Shown here: piece after piece, positions 18,144 through 26,933 of the stretch
How positions within the stretch are numbered: position 1 is the first letter of the stretch
Layout: each line of letters begins with the position of its first letter
Assembly: GCA_001896545.1 (NCBI GenBank)
Contig: MPOT01000051.1
Location: forward strand, 1 to 39,479
Direction: 5' to 3'
DNA length: 39,479 bases
From: Tepidanaerobacter sp. EBM-38
GTDB taxonomy: Bacteria > Bacillota > Thermosediminibacteria > Thermosediminibacterales > Tepidanaerobacteraceae
Made by a program: the position numbers and the translations under genes
Notes under the pieces: generated by a model
The model's input: only the letters and a program-made list of their open reading frames with translations
What the model was told of the DNA's origin: nothing
Database searches by the model: none

Positions 18144-19556
18144 CTAAGCCTCGCTTAAGAATGCATAATATGCTTTTTTGGCTTCATAGAGGTCGGCCTT
18201 GCTGGAGATTTCCCAAGGTGCGTGCATATTGTGCAGGGCTATGCCTGCATCGATGACTTGCATACCGTAGTTGGCGAGGATATAGGCTATGGTACCGCCG
18301 CCGCCCTGATCTACTTTTCCAAGTTCTGATGTCTGCCAGATGACCTTGTGTTTATCCATGATGCTTCTGAGTTCCGCAATAAATTCCGCATTGGCGTCAT
18401 TGCTGCCGCTCTTTCCTCTTGATCCCGTGTATTTATTAAATACGATTCCCTTGCCGAACCTTGCGCAATTCTTCTTTTCCATGACATCGGGATAATTTGG
18501 GTCAAAGGCCGCACTTACATCGGAGGATATCATCTTTGAATTTGTCAAGGCCCTTCTTACTTTCAGTTCACTATAGTCCCCAAGCAAGTTAGCAATTTCC
18601 GCTACGGTATTTTCAAAAAATCTTGAGTGCATACCCGTGGCTCCCACACTACCGATTTCTTCTTTGTCAACAAGCAGGGTTACACATGTTTTTTCAGGGT
18701 TTTCCACTTCCAACATAGCTTCAAAAGATGTATAGGCACAAACTCTGTCATCCTGGCCGTAAGCCATAATCATACTCTTATCTATTCCATAATGTCTCGC
18801 CTTTCCGGCGGGAACTATTTCAAGTTCCGCTGAGACAAAATCTTCTTCAACTATGCCGTATTTCTCATTTAGGATTTTCAAGATATTATGTTTGACCCTA
18901 TTCTTTGCCTCTTTACCTTTTAATGGTATACTGCCAACTAGTATATTAAGGTTTTCGCCTTCCACACCATCGGCCAAGGTCTTCTTCATTTGGTCTTGTG
19001 CAAGGTGAATGAGCAAATCCGATACTCCCAGCACTGGGTCGTCCTCGTCTTCACCCATGACTATATTTATGCGGGAACCGTCTTTTTTCACGATTACGCC
19101 GTGTAAGGCAAGGGGCAGCGTAACCCATTGATATTTTTTAATTCCACCGTAATAATGGGTTTCAAAAAGTGCCAAGTCTGCGTCTTCATACAGAGGGTTT
19201 TGCTTTAAATCCAACCTTGGGGAGTCTATATGTGCTCCTATTATACAAAGACCTTCTTCTAAAGGCTTTTTTCCGATAACAAAAAGAGCAATAGTTTTTC
19301 CCATAATTTCCGCATATACTTTGTCTCCGGGCTTTAATGATTTTCCCTGGTTTATAAGTTCCTGTAGATTCCTGTAACCTTTCTTTTCTGCACGGCTTGT
19401 AAATTCTTCGACACATTCTCTTTCAGTTTTACAACGGGACATAAAATCGATATATTTCTCGGACAAATCAAAGACTTTTTTTAAATCTGTTTTTGAATAT
19501 TTATCCCATGCGATTTCGTATTCCTTTTCAAAGGGAGATTTCTTATCTTCATCCAT
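18144..19556 (-). CDS. M18-family zinc aminopeptidase
   Basis: A 470-residue cytosolic M18 aminopeptidase that removes N-terminal residues (often acidic or hydrophobic) from peptides. The metal and catalytic motifs are present in order: GAHIDSPRLDLKQNPL (His and Asp) near residue 95, YGQDDRVCAYTSFEA near 265, VDKEEIGSVGATGM (catalytic Glu and ligand Glu) near 295, SSDVSAAFDPNYPDV near 340 and the C-terminal ligand His in IALHNMHAPWEIS near 443. Length fits clostridial members. ATG 19556 is preferred over TTG 19559 given GGAGG 9 bases upstream. Stands alone. In a glutamate fermenter it plausibly feeds amino acids from peptides. Confidence 0.93.
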   Translation of the reverse strand: MDEDKKSPFEKEYEIAWDKYSKTDLKKVFDLSEKYIDFMSRCKTERECVEEFTSRAEKKGYRNLQELINQGKSLKPGDKVYAEIMGKTIALFVIGKKPLEEGLCIIGAHIDSPRLDLKQNPLYEDADLALFETHYYGGIKKYQWVTLPLALHGVIVKKDGSRINIVMGEDEDDPVLGVSDLLIHLAQDQMKKTLADGVEGENLNILVGSIPLKGKEAKNRVKHNILKILNEKYGIVEEDFVSAELEIVPAGKARHYGIDKSMIMAYGQDDRVCAYTSFEAMLEVENPEKTCVTLLVDKEEIGSVGATGMHSRFFENTVAEIANLLGDYSELKVRRALTNSKMISSDVSAAFDPNYPDVMEKKNCARFGKGIVFNKYTGSRGKSGSNDANAEFIAELRSIMDKHKVIWQTSELGKVDQGGGGTIAYILANYGMQVIDAGIALHNMHAPWEISSKADLYEAKKAYYAFLSEA

Positions 19557-19755
19557 CAAAGTTTACCTCCAATATTTTAATTTACTCACACAGTATATTT
19601 TACCAAAGATGAAAAAATATACAACAAAAAACCCATGACATGATTTAAAACAAGGCTTATAAGCAATAAAACAGCGAATTTGGTGTAATTAGAAGAACGG
19701 TTTTTTGCAAATGCATATATAATTTAGTTCACTAGTTTTATTCAGGCAGCTATTT

Positions 19756-20133
19756 TTAATTTTCACTTATATAAGGAAGAATAGTTTTTATGAGTTTTTT
19801 AAATAGTTCTATTTCATGTGGAGAACACTTTTTAAGCAAATTATTTATTTCATAGAAACTTTCATCCCAAGCTTCATAGGTATTATTATTTGGATCACAT
19901 ATGTAAGCCGCATCAAAGCTTAACCTTCCCAGAACAAGGTAATCCAAAGAAACATGCAAACAGTTGGCGACTTTGATTAAAGTCGGCATACTCATTTGCC
20001 GTTCGCCACGCTCTAACTGACCTATATAATAGTCTGAAAGCCCGATTATCTCTGCAAATTCTTCCCGTGATAATCCCAGTTTTTCTCTTTCTTCACGTAT
20101 TCTTTTACCGATAGCATCGTTGTCTATCTCCAA
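19756..20133 (-). CDS. XRE-family transcriptional regulator
   Basis: A 125-residue protein with an N-terminal helix-turn-helix of the Cro/CI (XRE) type at residues about 8-66 (IGKRIREEREKLGLSREEFA, then IGLSDYYIGQLERGERQMS and VANCLHVSLDYLV). The C-terminal 50 residues end NLLKKCSPHEIELFKKLIKT, similar to the short tail of SinR/HipB-like regulators. It starts with TTG behind AAGGAGTG. It is divergent from a Spo0E-like gene, and the shared 143-nt gap holds a palindrome that could be its operator. This suggests it regulates itself and that gene. Confidence 0.88.
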   Translation of the reverse strand: MEIDNDAIGKRIREEREKLGLSREEFAEIIGLSDYYIGQLERGERQMSMPTLIKVANCLHVSLDYLVLGRLSFDAAYICDPNNNTYEAWDESFYEINNLLKKCSPHEIELFKKLIKTILPYISEN

Positions 20134-20226
20134 TTTTCAATTCACTCCTTATTAAAATAACCTTATCTAATTTCCGAACATAAAAAAATTAGCAATAAGC
20201 ATATATTTATTATTTGCAATAAGAAT

Positions 20227-20248
20227 GCATTTAATGTATATTAAATGC
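20227..20248. promoter_or_regulatory. Palindrome in the divergent XRE/Spo0E promoter region
   Basis: GCATTTAAT (20227-20235) and ATTAAATGC (20240-20248) form a perfect 9-bp inverted repeat around a 4-nt centre. It is symmetric and placed between two divergent genes, so it is a candidate operator for the XRE regulator. Two imperfect direct copies of GCAATAAG lie just to its left. Confidence 0.5.
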
Positions 20249-20276
20249 GTTACTACATAACATGGGAGTGTGAATA

Positions 20277-20432
20277 ATGAATATAATAGAAGATAAGATA
20301 GAAACAGCGAGGAAAGCACTGCATAATGCTTTAAAGAGAAAAGACAATGAAGAAAAGATACTCGAAATTAGTCGAGAAATGGATAAATATATTATAGAAT
20401 ACTATAAAGAGGATAAATCTCAAAAATATTAG
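20277..20432 (+). CDS. Spo0E-family small protein
   Basis: A 51-residue ORF with GGGAGTG upstream of ATG 20277. It has the two-helix hairpin pattern of Spo0E-like aspartyl-phosphate phosphatases: IEDKIETARKALHNALKR, a short turn, then ILEISREMDKYIIEYYKE. The second helix carries the family signature S-x-x-[ML]-D-x-x-I. Such proteins dephosphorylate Spo0A~P and restrain sporulation, which points to a spore-forming lineage. It is divergent from an XRE regulator that may control it. The match is by pattern only; the length fits the family (about 50-60). Confidence 0.75.
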   Translation: MNIIEDKIETARKALHNALKRKDNEEKILEISREMDKYIIEYYKEDKSQKY

Positions 20433-20484
20433 CTGTCATTAATAAAAGAATGATATTTTGGTGCATGGCGAAAAACCTCAGCTA

Positions 20485-20513
20485 TTGACACCTGCTAATT
20501 GCCGTGTTAATAT
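20485..20513 (+). promoter_or_regulatory. Promoter of the riboswitch-ribU unit
   Basis: TTGACA (20485-20490), 17-nt spacer, TAATAT (20508-20513), placing the transcription start just before the riboswitch at 20532. Confidence 0.75.
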
Positions 20514-20531
20514 AAAATTAAATAAAACCGG

Positions 20532-20656
20532 ATATAATCTTCAGGGCAGGGTGTGATTCCCGACCGGCGGTAATGCGGCAAGTTCCGTTAGCCCGCGAGC
20601 GAAAGCAGACTCGGTTAGATTCCGAGGCCGACAGTAAAGTCTGGATGAAAGAAGAT
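20532..20656 (+). promoter_or_regulatory. FMN riboswitch (RFN element)
   Basis: All conserved blocks of the RFN element are present in order: ATCTTCAGGGCAGGGTG, ATTCCCGACCGGCGGTAAT, the AGCCCGCGAGC stem, CAGACTCGGT, ATTCCGAGGCCGACAGT and AAGTCTGGATGAAAGAAGA. It binds flavin mononucleotide and shuts off the downstream riboflavin transporter gene when FMN is plentiful, through the terminator at 20677-20713. Confidence 0.97.
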
Positions 20657-20676
20657 TTATTTTTTATGATGGATTT

Positions 20677-20713
20677 TAAAATTCCCTGAGATTATGTCTT
20701 TGGGAATTTTTTA
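20677..20713 (+). terminator. FMN riboswitch terminator
   Basis: AAATTCCC (about 20678-20685) pairs with GGGAATTT (20702-20709) followed by further Ts. It lies directly after the RFN element and before the ribU ribosome binding site, as expected for transcriptional control. Confidence 0.85.
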
Positions 20714-20735
20714 AATTAACGGAGGGTGTGCAGCA

Positions 20736-21308
20736 ATGAAAAGTGAAGTAAATAAAATGGCAAGACTTGCTATGCTTGCAGCTCTATCAATACTTTTAAT
20801 GTTTTTAATAAGGTTTCCGCTTATTCCTTCAGCGCCATTTTTGGAATATGAGCCGGGTGATGTGCCGGCATTAATAGCAGCATTTTTGTTCGGCCCGGGA
20901 GCAGGTGTTTTAGTGACTCTGATAGTTTCACTTATACAGGCTTTAACGGTCAGTGCAGGAAGCGGCTGGATCGGTGCGATAATGCATTTTATAGCTACTG
21001 GAACGATGGTTGAGGTTGCAGGATATATTTATAAAAAAATCCACACACAAAAAGGTGCAATAATCGCCCTGATTGCAGCGTCAATTAGCATGACACTTGT
21101 GATGATACCCCTTAACCTAATATTTACAACAAAATTCATGAATGTTCCTTTGGAAGCCGTAAAAGCCATGATTATCCCGATTATAATACCTTTTAATTTA
21201 CTGAAGGCATCTATTAATTCGACACTGACGTTCTTGGTTTATAAACCGGTTGGGAAGGTCATGAGAGTGGAAGTAAAACCCATAAAACCGTTAACAAAAA
21301 ACTGTTGA
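20736..21308 (+). CDS. ribU: Riboflavin ECF transporter S component RibU
   Basis: A 190-residue integral membrane protein with about five to six hydrophobic segments. The family motif LEYEPGDVPALIAAFLFGP lies after the first helix and SLIQALTVSAGSGWIGAIMH in the middle. It binds riboflavin and joins the shared EcfA-EcfA'-EcfT energising module, which is not encoded here. The FMN riboswitch directly upstream confirms the substrate. GGAGGG precedes ATG 20736. The -35 box of the next transcription unit overlaps its stop codon, so the genes are tightly packed but separately regulated. Confidence 0.95.
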   Translation: MKSEVNKMARLAMLAALSILLMFLIRFPLIPSAPFLEYEPGDVPALIAAFLFGPGAGVLVTLIVSLIQALTVSAGSGWIGAIMHFIATGTMVEVAGYIYKKIHTQKGAIIALIAASISMTLVMIPLNLIFTTKFMNVPLEAVKAMIIPIIIPFNLLKASINSTLTFLVYKPVGKVMRVEVKPIKPLTKNC

Positions 21309-21334
21309 CATTTATCCAAAGCCTGTGATACAAT
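21305..21334 (+). promoter_or_regulatory. Promoter of the T-box/trpB2 unit
   Basis: TTGACA (21305-21310), 18-nt spacer, TACAAT (21329-21334). The -35 box overlaps the stop codon of ribU. Confidence 0.75.
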
Positions 21335-21340
21335 TATCTA

Positions 21341-21675
21341 AATCAATCGGAAATTCGATGACAGGAAAGAGTAGCTTTGATGGAAGGTTAAAGAGAGCCG
21401 CCGGGGGTGGGAGTGCGGCACCGAAAGTCATAGTGAATGGGTCCTAGAGAAGGCATGGCAAAAGGTCAAAGTAGCTGTGCACGGCAAGTCCCCCGTTAGC
21501 CAGGACAGGATATCGCGAGAATATCGCTGTATCTGGAAAGAGTGAGTTTTACATTGAGGTGGCAAGCATTTCATCCTGAAGATGAGATGCTTTTTTGTTA
21601 CACCGGGTGTAAGGCTAATTTGGGTGGCACCACGGTAGCAACCGTCCCTTTTATGTAAGGGACGGTTTTTTATTT
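21341..21675 (+). promoter_or_regulatory. Tryptophan-specific T-box leader
   Basis: A classic T-box. The antiterminator sequence TGGGTGGCACCACGG lies at 21620-21635, followed by a terminator, ACCGTCCCTT (21641-21650) with AAGGGACGGT, then a run of Ts. In stem I the loop-E motif AGTAG (near 21371) faces GTGAATGGG, putting the specifier triplet TGG (Trp) at 21438-21440. The bulge UGGC would pair with a tRNA ending GCCA, and bacterial tRNA-Trp has G at the discriminator position, so codon and bulge agree. Uncharged tRNA-Trp should therefore switch on trpB2 and probably trpP. A 300-nt gap to the gene follows. Confidence 0.93.
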
Positions 21676-21700
21676 TATTTTAATATCTCCTAGATACACT

Positions 21701-21782
21701 TATCCGGTATAGGTATCAAAAGCTAAAAGCAAAAGTGTCACAGAATTGTTGACACGGATAGGAGCTGTTTCCATACCGGATA
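21701..21782 (+). repeat. Nested inverted repeats between the T-box and trpB2
   Basis: TATCCGGTAT (21701-21710) and ATACCGGATA (21773-21782) are exact inverse complements. Inside them GTGTCA (21735-21740) and TGACAC (21750-21755) form a second dyad. It is placed after the T-box terminator, so it would be transcribed only on read-through. It lacks a T-tract and is not a terminator. It may be a regulatory RNA fold, an operator or a small element remnant. Confidence 0.4.
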
Positions 21783-21981
21783 AAAACGGAGATTTGAGGT
21801 GATAGCTATGACATGAAAACGTCAAATTAATATATACAGTAGTGGAAAACCTATCAATAATATGCAATGAACTTTTCTAGCATTGCTTGTAAATGTAAAA
21901 ATCTTTGAGGAGAAGAATTACGACCTAAGATAGAAAATAAAAGTGTTTAAATTTTAACTATTATACGAGGAGATGACAGAA

Positions 21982-23331
21982 ATGGAAGATACTAAGATAT
22001 TACTTGAAGAAAGTGAAATGCCTACAAGTTGGTACAATATTCAGGCAGATATGCCCAATCCTTTAAGACCATCGCTCAGTCCTGTTACAGGAGAGCCTGC
22101 GACGCCTGAGGAGTTAGGGGCAATATTCCCTGAAGAAATCATAAAACAAGAAGTTAGCACAGAGCGATTTATAGAAATACCGGAAGAAGTCCGGCAGCTT
22201 TATAGATTGTGGAGGCCGTCGCCTGTCTATAGGGCACACAGGCTGGAGAAGGCATTGGATACCCCTGCTAGGATTTACTTTAAGTATGAAGGAGTAAGCC
22301 CTGCCGGCAGTCATAAGCTAAATACCGCCATTCCTCAGGCCTATTACAATAAAAAGCAGGGGATAAAGCGGCTGGCTACCGAAACCGGCGCAGGGCAGTG
22401 GGGAACAGCACTTTCTATGGCCTGCAAGTTCTTTGACATGGAATGCTCGGTTTACATGGTTAAGGTAAGTTATGAGCAAAAACCCTATCGGCGCTCAATA
22501 ATGCAGCTTTTCGGAGCAGAGGTGTTTGCAAGCCCCACCGATAAAACCGATGCGGGCCGTGCCGTGCTAAAAGAGCATCCGGATTCCTTGGGAAGCCTGG
22601 GCATTGCAATAAGTGAAGCGGTTGAAGATGCCGTAAAAAATCCCGATACGAACTATGCCTTAGGTAGTGTGCTAAATCACGTAGTTCTTCACCAGACAGT
22701 CATTGGCCTTGAAGCCAAGAAACAGATGGAAAAAGCGGGCTACTATCCGGATGTAGTGATAGCCTGTTCCGGCGGAGGCAGCAATTTTGGCGGAATTGCC
22801 ATGCCTTTTGTGCATGATAAAATCAAAGACGGCAAGAAAACACGTATAATCGCAGCTGAGCCTGCCGCCTGTCCAAGTCTTACAAAGGGCAAGTTTACTT
22901 ATGATTATGGCGATGTGGCCCATTTGACTCCAAAGATGATGATGTACACATTAGGAAGCGATTTTATGCCGCCAGGAATCCACGCAGGAGGCTTGCGCTA
23001 CCATGGAGCATCTCCAATCCAAAGCCAGCTCTTGCATGATGGGCTGATTGAAGCTGTTGCCTATGACCAGCAGGATATTTTTGAAGCAGCGATGCTTTTT
23101 GCACAAAACGAAGGAATTGTGCCGGCGCCTGAATCAGCTCATGCTATAAAGACAGCAATCGATGAAGCATTAAAGGCTAAAGAATCCGGAGAAAAAAAGA
23201 CAATTTTGTTTAACTTGAGCGGTCATGGATATTTCGACATGGCATCATACGACAATTATCTTTCTGGCAAGCTGCAAAACTCCAGCCTGCCTGATGAGGT
23301 CTTGCAGGAAGCCTTAAGTAAACTACAATAA
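21982..23331 (+). CDS. trpB2: Tryptophan synthase beta chain, TrpB2 type
   Basis: A 449-residue PLP enzyme that condenses indole with serine to tryptophan. It is longer than TrpB1 (about 400) and has the TrpB2 N-terminal extension with the block [13 protein letters not shown] and [14 protein letters not shown]. The PLP lysine is in the motif [15 protein letters not shown], and [12 protein letters not shown] and [13 protein letters not shown] are intact. TrpB2 proteins usually work without TrpA and use free indole. No trpA or other trp gene is nearby. Control by a tryptophan T-box confirms the pathway. ATG 21982 is preferred over ATG 21973, which is too close to GAGGAG. Confidence 0.95.
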   Translation: MEDTKILLEESEMPTSWYNIQADMPNPLRPSLSPVTGEPATPEELGAIFPEEIIKQEVSTERFIEIPEEVRQLYRLWRPSPVYRAHRLEKALDTPARIYFKYEGVSPAGSHKLNTAIPQAYYNKKQGIKRLATETGAGQWGTALSMACKFFDMECSVYMVKVSYEQKPYRRSIMQLFGAEVFASPTDKTDAGRAVLKEHPDSLGSLGIAISEAVEDAVKNPDTNYALGSVLNHVVLHQTVIGLEAKKQMEKAGYYPDVVIACSGGGSNFGGIAMPFVHDKIKDGKKTRIIAAEPAACPSLTKGKFTYDYGDVAHLTPKMMMYTLGSDFMPPGIHAGGLRYHGASPIQSQLLHDGLIEAVAYDQQDIFEAAMLFAQNEGIVPAPESAHAIKTAIDEALKAKESGEKKTILFNLSGHGYFDMASYDNYLSGKLQNSSLPDEVLQEALSKLQ

Positions 23332-23435
23332 GACAGTATTTGAAAGATAAGCAAACAAATATAGACTTTATAATTGCAGTTAACTGCTGTTGATTTTAGA
23401 TATTCAAAATAAATTAAAAACTGGAGGGAATTATT

Positions 23436-23948
23436 ATGAAATTGAGAGATATGATTTTGACATCACTTCTGATAGCAATCGGATTGGTGCTTCACTATAT
23501 TGTTCCGCCTATTATGGGAGGTATGAAACCGGATTTTCTGTTAGCCATGCTCTTTGTGGCACTTTATATAGACGATAGCCCAAAAAATGCTCTGCTTGCA
23601 GGCATACTTGCAGGTATATTTTCCGCTCTTACAACGAGTTTTCCCGGCGGACAGATTGCAAATATGTGCGACAAAATCGTTACAGCTTTTGCAGTGATAG
23701 CGATGATAAAGGTATTTTCTAAATTGAACCAAAATGTTTCAGTAATAATTACAGCAATTGTAGGGACTATAATAAGCGGTACGGTTTTTCTGGAAACAGC
23801 ACTGCTCATAGTAGGCAGCCTGCCGGTTGCATTTCCGGTACTTTTTACAACAGTGGTTATTCCGGCGGCGGCTGTCAATACCATTGCAACGTTCGTATGC
23901 TACAAAGTGGTGGCCTCTATGCAAAAATCGGTTTTGCATAGAGCGTAA
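23436..23948 (+). CDS. trpP: Tryptophan transporter, TrpP family
   Basis: A 170-residue membrane protein with about five hydrophobic segments, matching the TrpP/YhaG family of small, S-component-like tryptophan transporters (B. subtilis TrpP is 172 residues). It opens MKLRDMILTSLLIAIGLVLH; the loop PPIMGGMKPDFLLAMLF and SFPGGQIANMCDKIVTAF are typical. GGAGGG precedes ATG 23436. It lies 104 bases after trpB2 with no terminator seen between, so read-through from the Trp T-box is likely. The pair would supply tryptophan by uptake and by indole salvage. Confidence 0.9.
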   Translation: MKLRDMILTSLLIAIGLVLHYIVPPIMGGMKPDFLLAMLFVALYIDDSPKNALLAGILAGIFSALTTSFPGGQIANMCDKIVTAFAVIAMIKVFSKLNQNVSVIITAIVGTIISGTVFLETALLIVGSLPVAFPVLFTTVVIPAAAVNTIATFVCYKVVASMQKSVLHRA

Positions 23949-23956
23949 ATTCAAAT

Positions 23957-23990
23957 AGGCAGCCGGAATTCCTGGCTGCCTGTATTTTAA
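23957..23990 (+). terminator. Terminator after trpP
   Basis: AGGCAGCC (23957-23964) pairs with GGCTGCCT (23974-23981), followed by GTATTTTA. It separates trpP from the converging tex gene. Confidence 0.8.
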
Positions 23991-24004
23991 GTTTATATAA
24001 TAAG

Positions 24005-26122
24005 TTATACTCCTTTCATAGTAAGGCTTATCCTGTTCCTTTCTGCATCGACGGATAATACCTTAACCTTTACCACATCGCCGACGCTTACCACGTCAAA
24101 GGGCGAACGCACAAAGCCTTCGGAAAGCTCCGATATGTGGCACAGGCCGTCCTGATGGACGCCAATGTCGATAAATGCTCCAAAGTCCGTGATATTGCGC
24201 ACACTGCCCATTAAGACCATGCCAGGCCTTAAGTCTGAGATTTCCAGCACATCAGTGCGAAAGATGGGAGCAGGAAGTTCTTCACGAGGATCGCGGCCCG
24301 GCTTTTTAAGCTCTGACAGGATATCTTTTAGGGTAGGGATGCCGATATCAAGATTTGAAGCCATTTGAGCGATTTCATTTTCAGAAAATATTTTTATCTT
24401 AAGCTCATCTAAAGTGTAAAGCTTCATAACCTTTTCGGCTATATCATAACTTTCGGGATGGACGGCGGTATTGTCTAGGATATTGCTGCTTTCCGGCACA
24501 CGAAGAAATCCTGCACACTGCTCAAAAGTCTTAGGCCCCAATTTAGGCACCTTTAAAAATTCCTTTCTTGATTTAAACATGCCATTTTCTTCCCGATATT
24601 TTACGATATTTGAAGCAGTAGATGCGGTGATGCCGCTTACATAGCCAAGAAGCGAGGGCGATGCGGTGTTTACGTCTACGCCTACGCTATTGACGCAGTC
24701 TTCCACAACACCCGATAGCTTTTCTGAAAGCCGCTTTTGGTTTACATCATGCTGATACTGGCCGACACCCAGTGATTTGGGGTCTATCTTTACCAGCTCT
24801 GCCAAAGGGTCTTGAAGGCGCCGCGCAATGGAAACAGCTCCTCTAAACGAAACATCCAGATTCGGAAATTCCTCCGTTCCAAGTTTTGATGCAGAGTATA
24901 CCGAAGCTCCCGCTTCGCTTACGATAACATAGGAAACAGGTCTTGAGCTTTCCTTTAAAATTTCCGCCAGGAATTTTTCGCTTTCACGGGAAGCAGTGCC
25001 ATTTCCCAATGAAACAACATCGACTCGGTATTTTTCTATTAAATCTAAAATAATCTTCTTGGATTCATCAAACTTGTTCTGTGGCGGAGTCGGATAGCAA
25101 ACCGTGTATGCTAAAAGCTTTCCGGAAGCATCTATTACTACAATTTTGCAGCCGGTTCGATATGCTGGGTCAAAGCCCATTATTACCCGACCTTTTATAG
25201 GGGGCTGGAGAATCAAGTGTTTGAGATTTTTAGAAAATGTAGAAAGTGCCTGCTCCTCAGCTTGTTCTGTAAGCATATTCCTGATTTCGCGCTCTATGGA
25301 TGGCCAAATAAGTCGCTTATAGGCATCTTCGATTGCATTTTCCATAAGATGAGAGGTAGGCGAAGACTCCTTTATGTATTCGGCCTTTATGATACTTATG
25401 ATTTCATCATCGGGAACCAAGATTTTTACCTGAAGATATTTTTCCCTCTCGCCGCGATTTATGGCAAGGATGCGGTGTGAAACAATTTTTTGTACAGGTT
25501 CCTTAAAGTCATAGTACATAGAATAAGTCGATGTTTCCTCGGTAAGACCGGATGTCTGAACAATTCCCTTTTTATAGGCTGTATCTCGTATAAGCTTGCG
25601 AATTTTGGCATCATCTGATACAACCTCGGCAATGATGTCAAGGGCTCCGGCCAGAGCTTCCTCGCAGGTTGCTACACCCTTTTGCGGGTCTATAAAGGAT
25701 GCGATAGCTTGCTCGTCAACCATGTCTTCCTGTGCCAAAATCTTTGCTGCCAGAGGCTCAAGCCCTTTTTCCCTTGCAATGGTAGCCCTGGTTCTTCGCT
25801 TGGGCCTAAAGGGCCGGTAAATATCTTCTACTTCTTGAAGAGTTAAAGCCTTATCTAGATTTTGCCGAATTTCCGGCGTAAGTTTTTCCATTTCCTCCAA
25901 AAGCTTTATAACTTCAGTCTTTCTCGCTTCAAGATTTCTAAGATAGGAAAGCCGCTCAAAAAGCAGGCGAAGCTGCTCATCCGACAGACCTCCGGTTACC
26001 TCCTTCCGATAGCGGGCTATGAATGGTACGGTATTTCCCTCGTCCAAAAGTCCGACAGTTGCCGCAACTTGTCTTTCTTCTATATTTAATTCTTGAGCTA
26101 AAGTTTTTATGATTTTTTCCAT
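24005..26122 (-). CDS. tex: Tex family RNA-binding transcription accessory protein
   Basis: A 705-residue protein with the full Tex layout: helical N-terminal part (ELNIEERQVAATVGLLDEG), the highly conserved TVPFIARYRKEVTGGL block near residue 30, and a YqgF/RNase H-like domain around residues 325-450 (MGFDPAYRTGCKIVVID). Two helix-hairpin-helix motifs follow at about 490-555 (LLGYVSGITASTASNIV, VPKLGPKTFEQCAGFLRV). A C-terminal S1 RNA-binding domain lies at about 630-705 (GSVRNITDFGAFIDIGVHQ). Tex-like proteins influence transcription and translation. ATG 26122 lies behind an AGGAGG-like site. The HAD gene 80 bases upstream on the same strand may share its transcript. Confidence 0.96.
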   Translation of the reverse strand: MEKIIKTLAQELNIEERQVAATVGLLDEGNTVPFIARYRKEVTGGLSDEQLRLLFERLSYLRNLEARKTEVIKLLEEMEKLTPEIRQNLDKALTLQEVEDIYRPFRPKRRTRATIAREKGLEPLAAKILAQEDMVDEQAIASFIDPQKGVATCEEALAGALDIIAEVVSDDAKIRKLIRDTAYKKGIVQTSGLTEETSTYSMYYDFKEPVQKIVSHRILAINRGEREKYLQVKILVPDDEIISIIKAEYIKESSPTSHLMENAIEDAYKRLIWPSIEREIRNMLTEQAEEQALSTFSKNLKHLILQPPIKGRVIMGFDPAYRTGCKIVVIDASGKLLAYTVCYPTPPQNKFDESKKIILDLIEKYRVDVVSLGNGTASRESEKFLAEILKESSRPVSYVIVSEAGASVYSASKLGTEEFPNLDVSFRGAVSIARRLQDPLAELVKIDPKSLGVGQYQHDVNQKRLSEKLSGVVEDCVNSVGVDVNTASPSLLGYVSGITASTASNIVKYREENGMFKSRKEFLKVPKLGPKTFEQCAGFLRVPESSNILDNTAVHPESYDIAEKVMKLYTLDELKIKIFSENEIAQMASNLDIGIPTLKDILSELKKPGRDPREELPAPIFRTDVLEISDLRPGMVLMGSVRNITDFGAFIDIGVHQDGLCHISELSEGFVRSPFDVVSVGDVVKVKVLSVDAERNRISLTMKGV

Positions 26123-26201
26123 ACTAACCTCCTGCTTGTATTATGCGACTTTAGGTAAAGTGTTTTATCTTCTAAACACAACTTGATTTTGGCTTATTTG
26201 C

Positions 26202-26933
26202 CTATAAATCTAATATCTCCACTGCCGGAGTAAGCCGGTATATTACATCTTTGCGTTCTACTATAATTGTGGCCTTTTTTGAAAGCTCCTTATCATTCTT
26301 GATAGCCGTAAGAAGCTTTTTGACGGGATTTACAGCAACAGGATTGCCCACCATTTTTAGCATCGAAAGGTCTCCAGTGGTATCTCCATATGCAAAACTT
26401 GCATCTAAATCTACATCATACGAGCTTACAAGTTGATTTATCGACTTTTGCTTATTTTCCGAGTCCCACATGCTGAGAACCTCGCCTGTAAAATTGTTAT
26501 TTTCATCTATAATATACTGAGTTGCCTTATATGCCGTAACTTTGTATTTTTCAGCCATTTTTTCCACCAGAAAGTCAGGAGCGCCCGAGATAAAAAATAT
26601 CATGTGGTCCTGCTGCCTATGCCAGTTAATCCTTGCTCTGGTATATCGGTAAACCTTATCCCAGTTCATGTTTATTACCTGACTTGCCACAAATTCGATG
26701 TAGGATTTATTTATACCTCTAAGTTCTTTTACATAAATTTTTACCAGCTCATCCATATAATCATTGAAATCACCATAGCGCTTTTCCCACTCGGAATAAT
26801 AATCCTTAAGGCTGCCGTGCCAAACGCGAGGGTCTATTACTTCATACTTTATTAATTTTTTAAAATGTTCAATCATAAGAGAATTGCGAAAAAGCGTTCC
26901 GTCAATATCAAAAAATGCTGCCAAATTCCCCAT
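26202..26933 (-). CDS. HAD-IB family phosphatase (SerB-like)
   Basis: A 243-residue haloacid dehalogenase-type phosphatase of subfamily IB, the group that includes phosphoserine phosphatase. Motif I is AAFFDIDGTLFRNS at residues 4-17 (nucleophile Asp9, acid/base Asp11). Motif II is FFISGAPDFLVEKMA, and the metal-binding motif is FAYGDTTGDLSMLKMVG. The helical cap lies between motifs I and II. ATG 26933 is chosen because AAGGAGGTGA sits at perfect distance; the longer frame to 26960 lacks a ribosome site. A phosphoserine role is possible since serC lies nearby at 27936, but other substrates are equally likely. Confidence 0.88.
   Translation of the reverse strand: MGNLAAFFDIDGTLFRNSLMIEHFKKLIKYEVIDPRVWHGSLKDYYSEWEKRYGDFNDYMDELVKIYVKELRGINKSYIEFVASQVINMNWDKVYRYTRARINWHRQQDHMIFFISGAPDFLVEKMAEKYKVTAYKATQYIIDENNNFTGEVLSMWDSENKQKSINQLVSSYDVDLDASFAYGDTTGDLSMLKMVGNPVAVNPVKKLLTAIKNDKELSKKATIIVERKDVIYRLTPAVEILDL

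Noticed and set aside
18311..18833. ORFs antisense to, or in other frames of, the M18 peptidase, and similar shadows throughout
   Set aside because: They lie fully inside a gene with intact family motifs, lack ribosome sites and show no recognisable domain.
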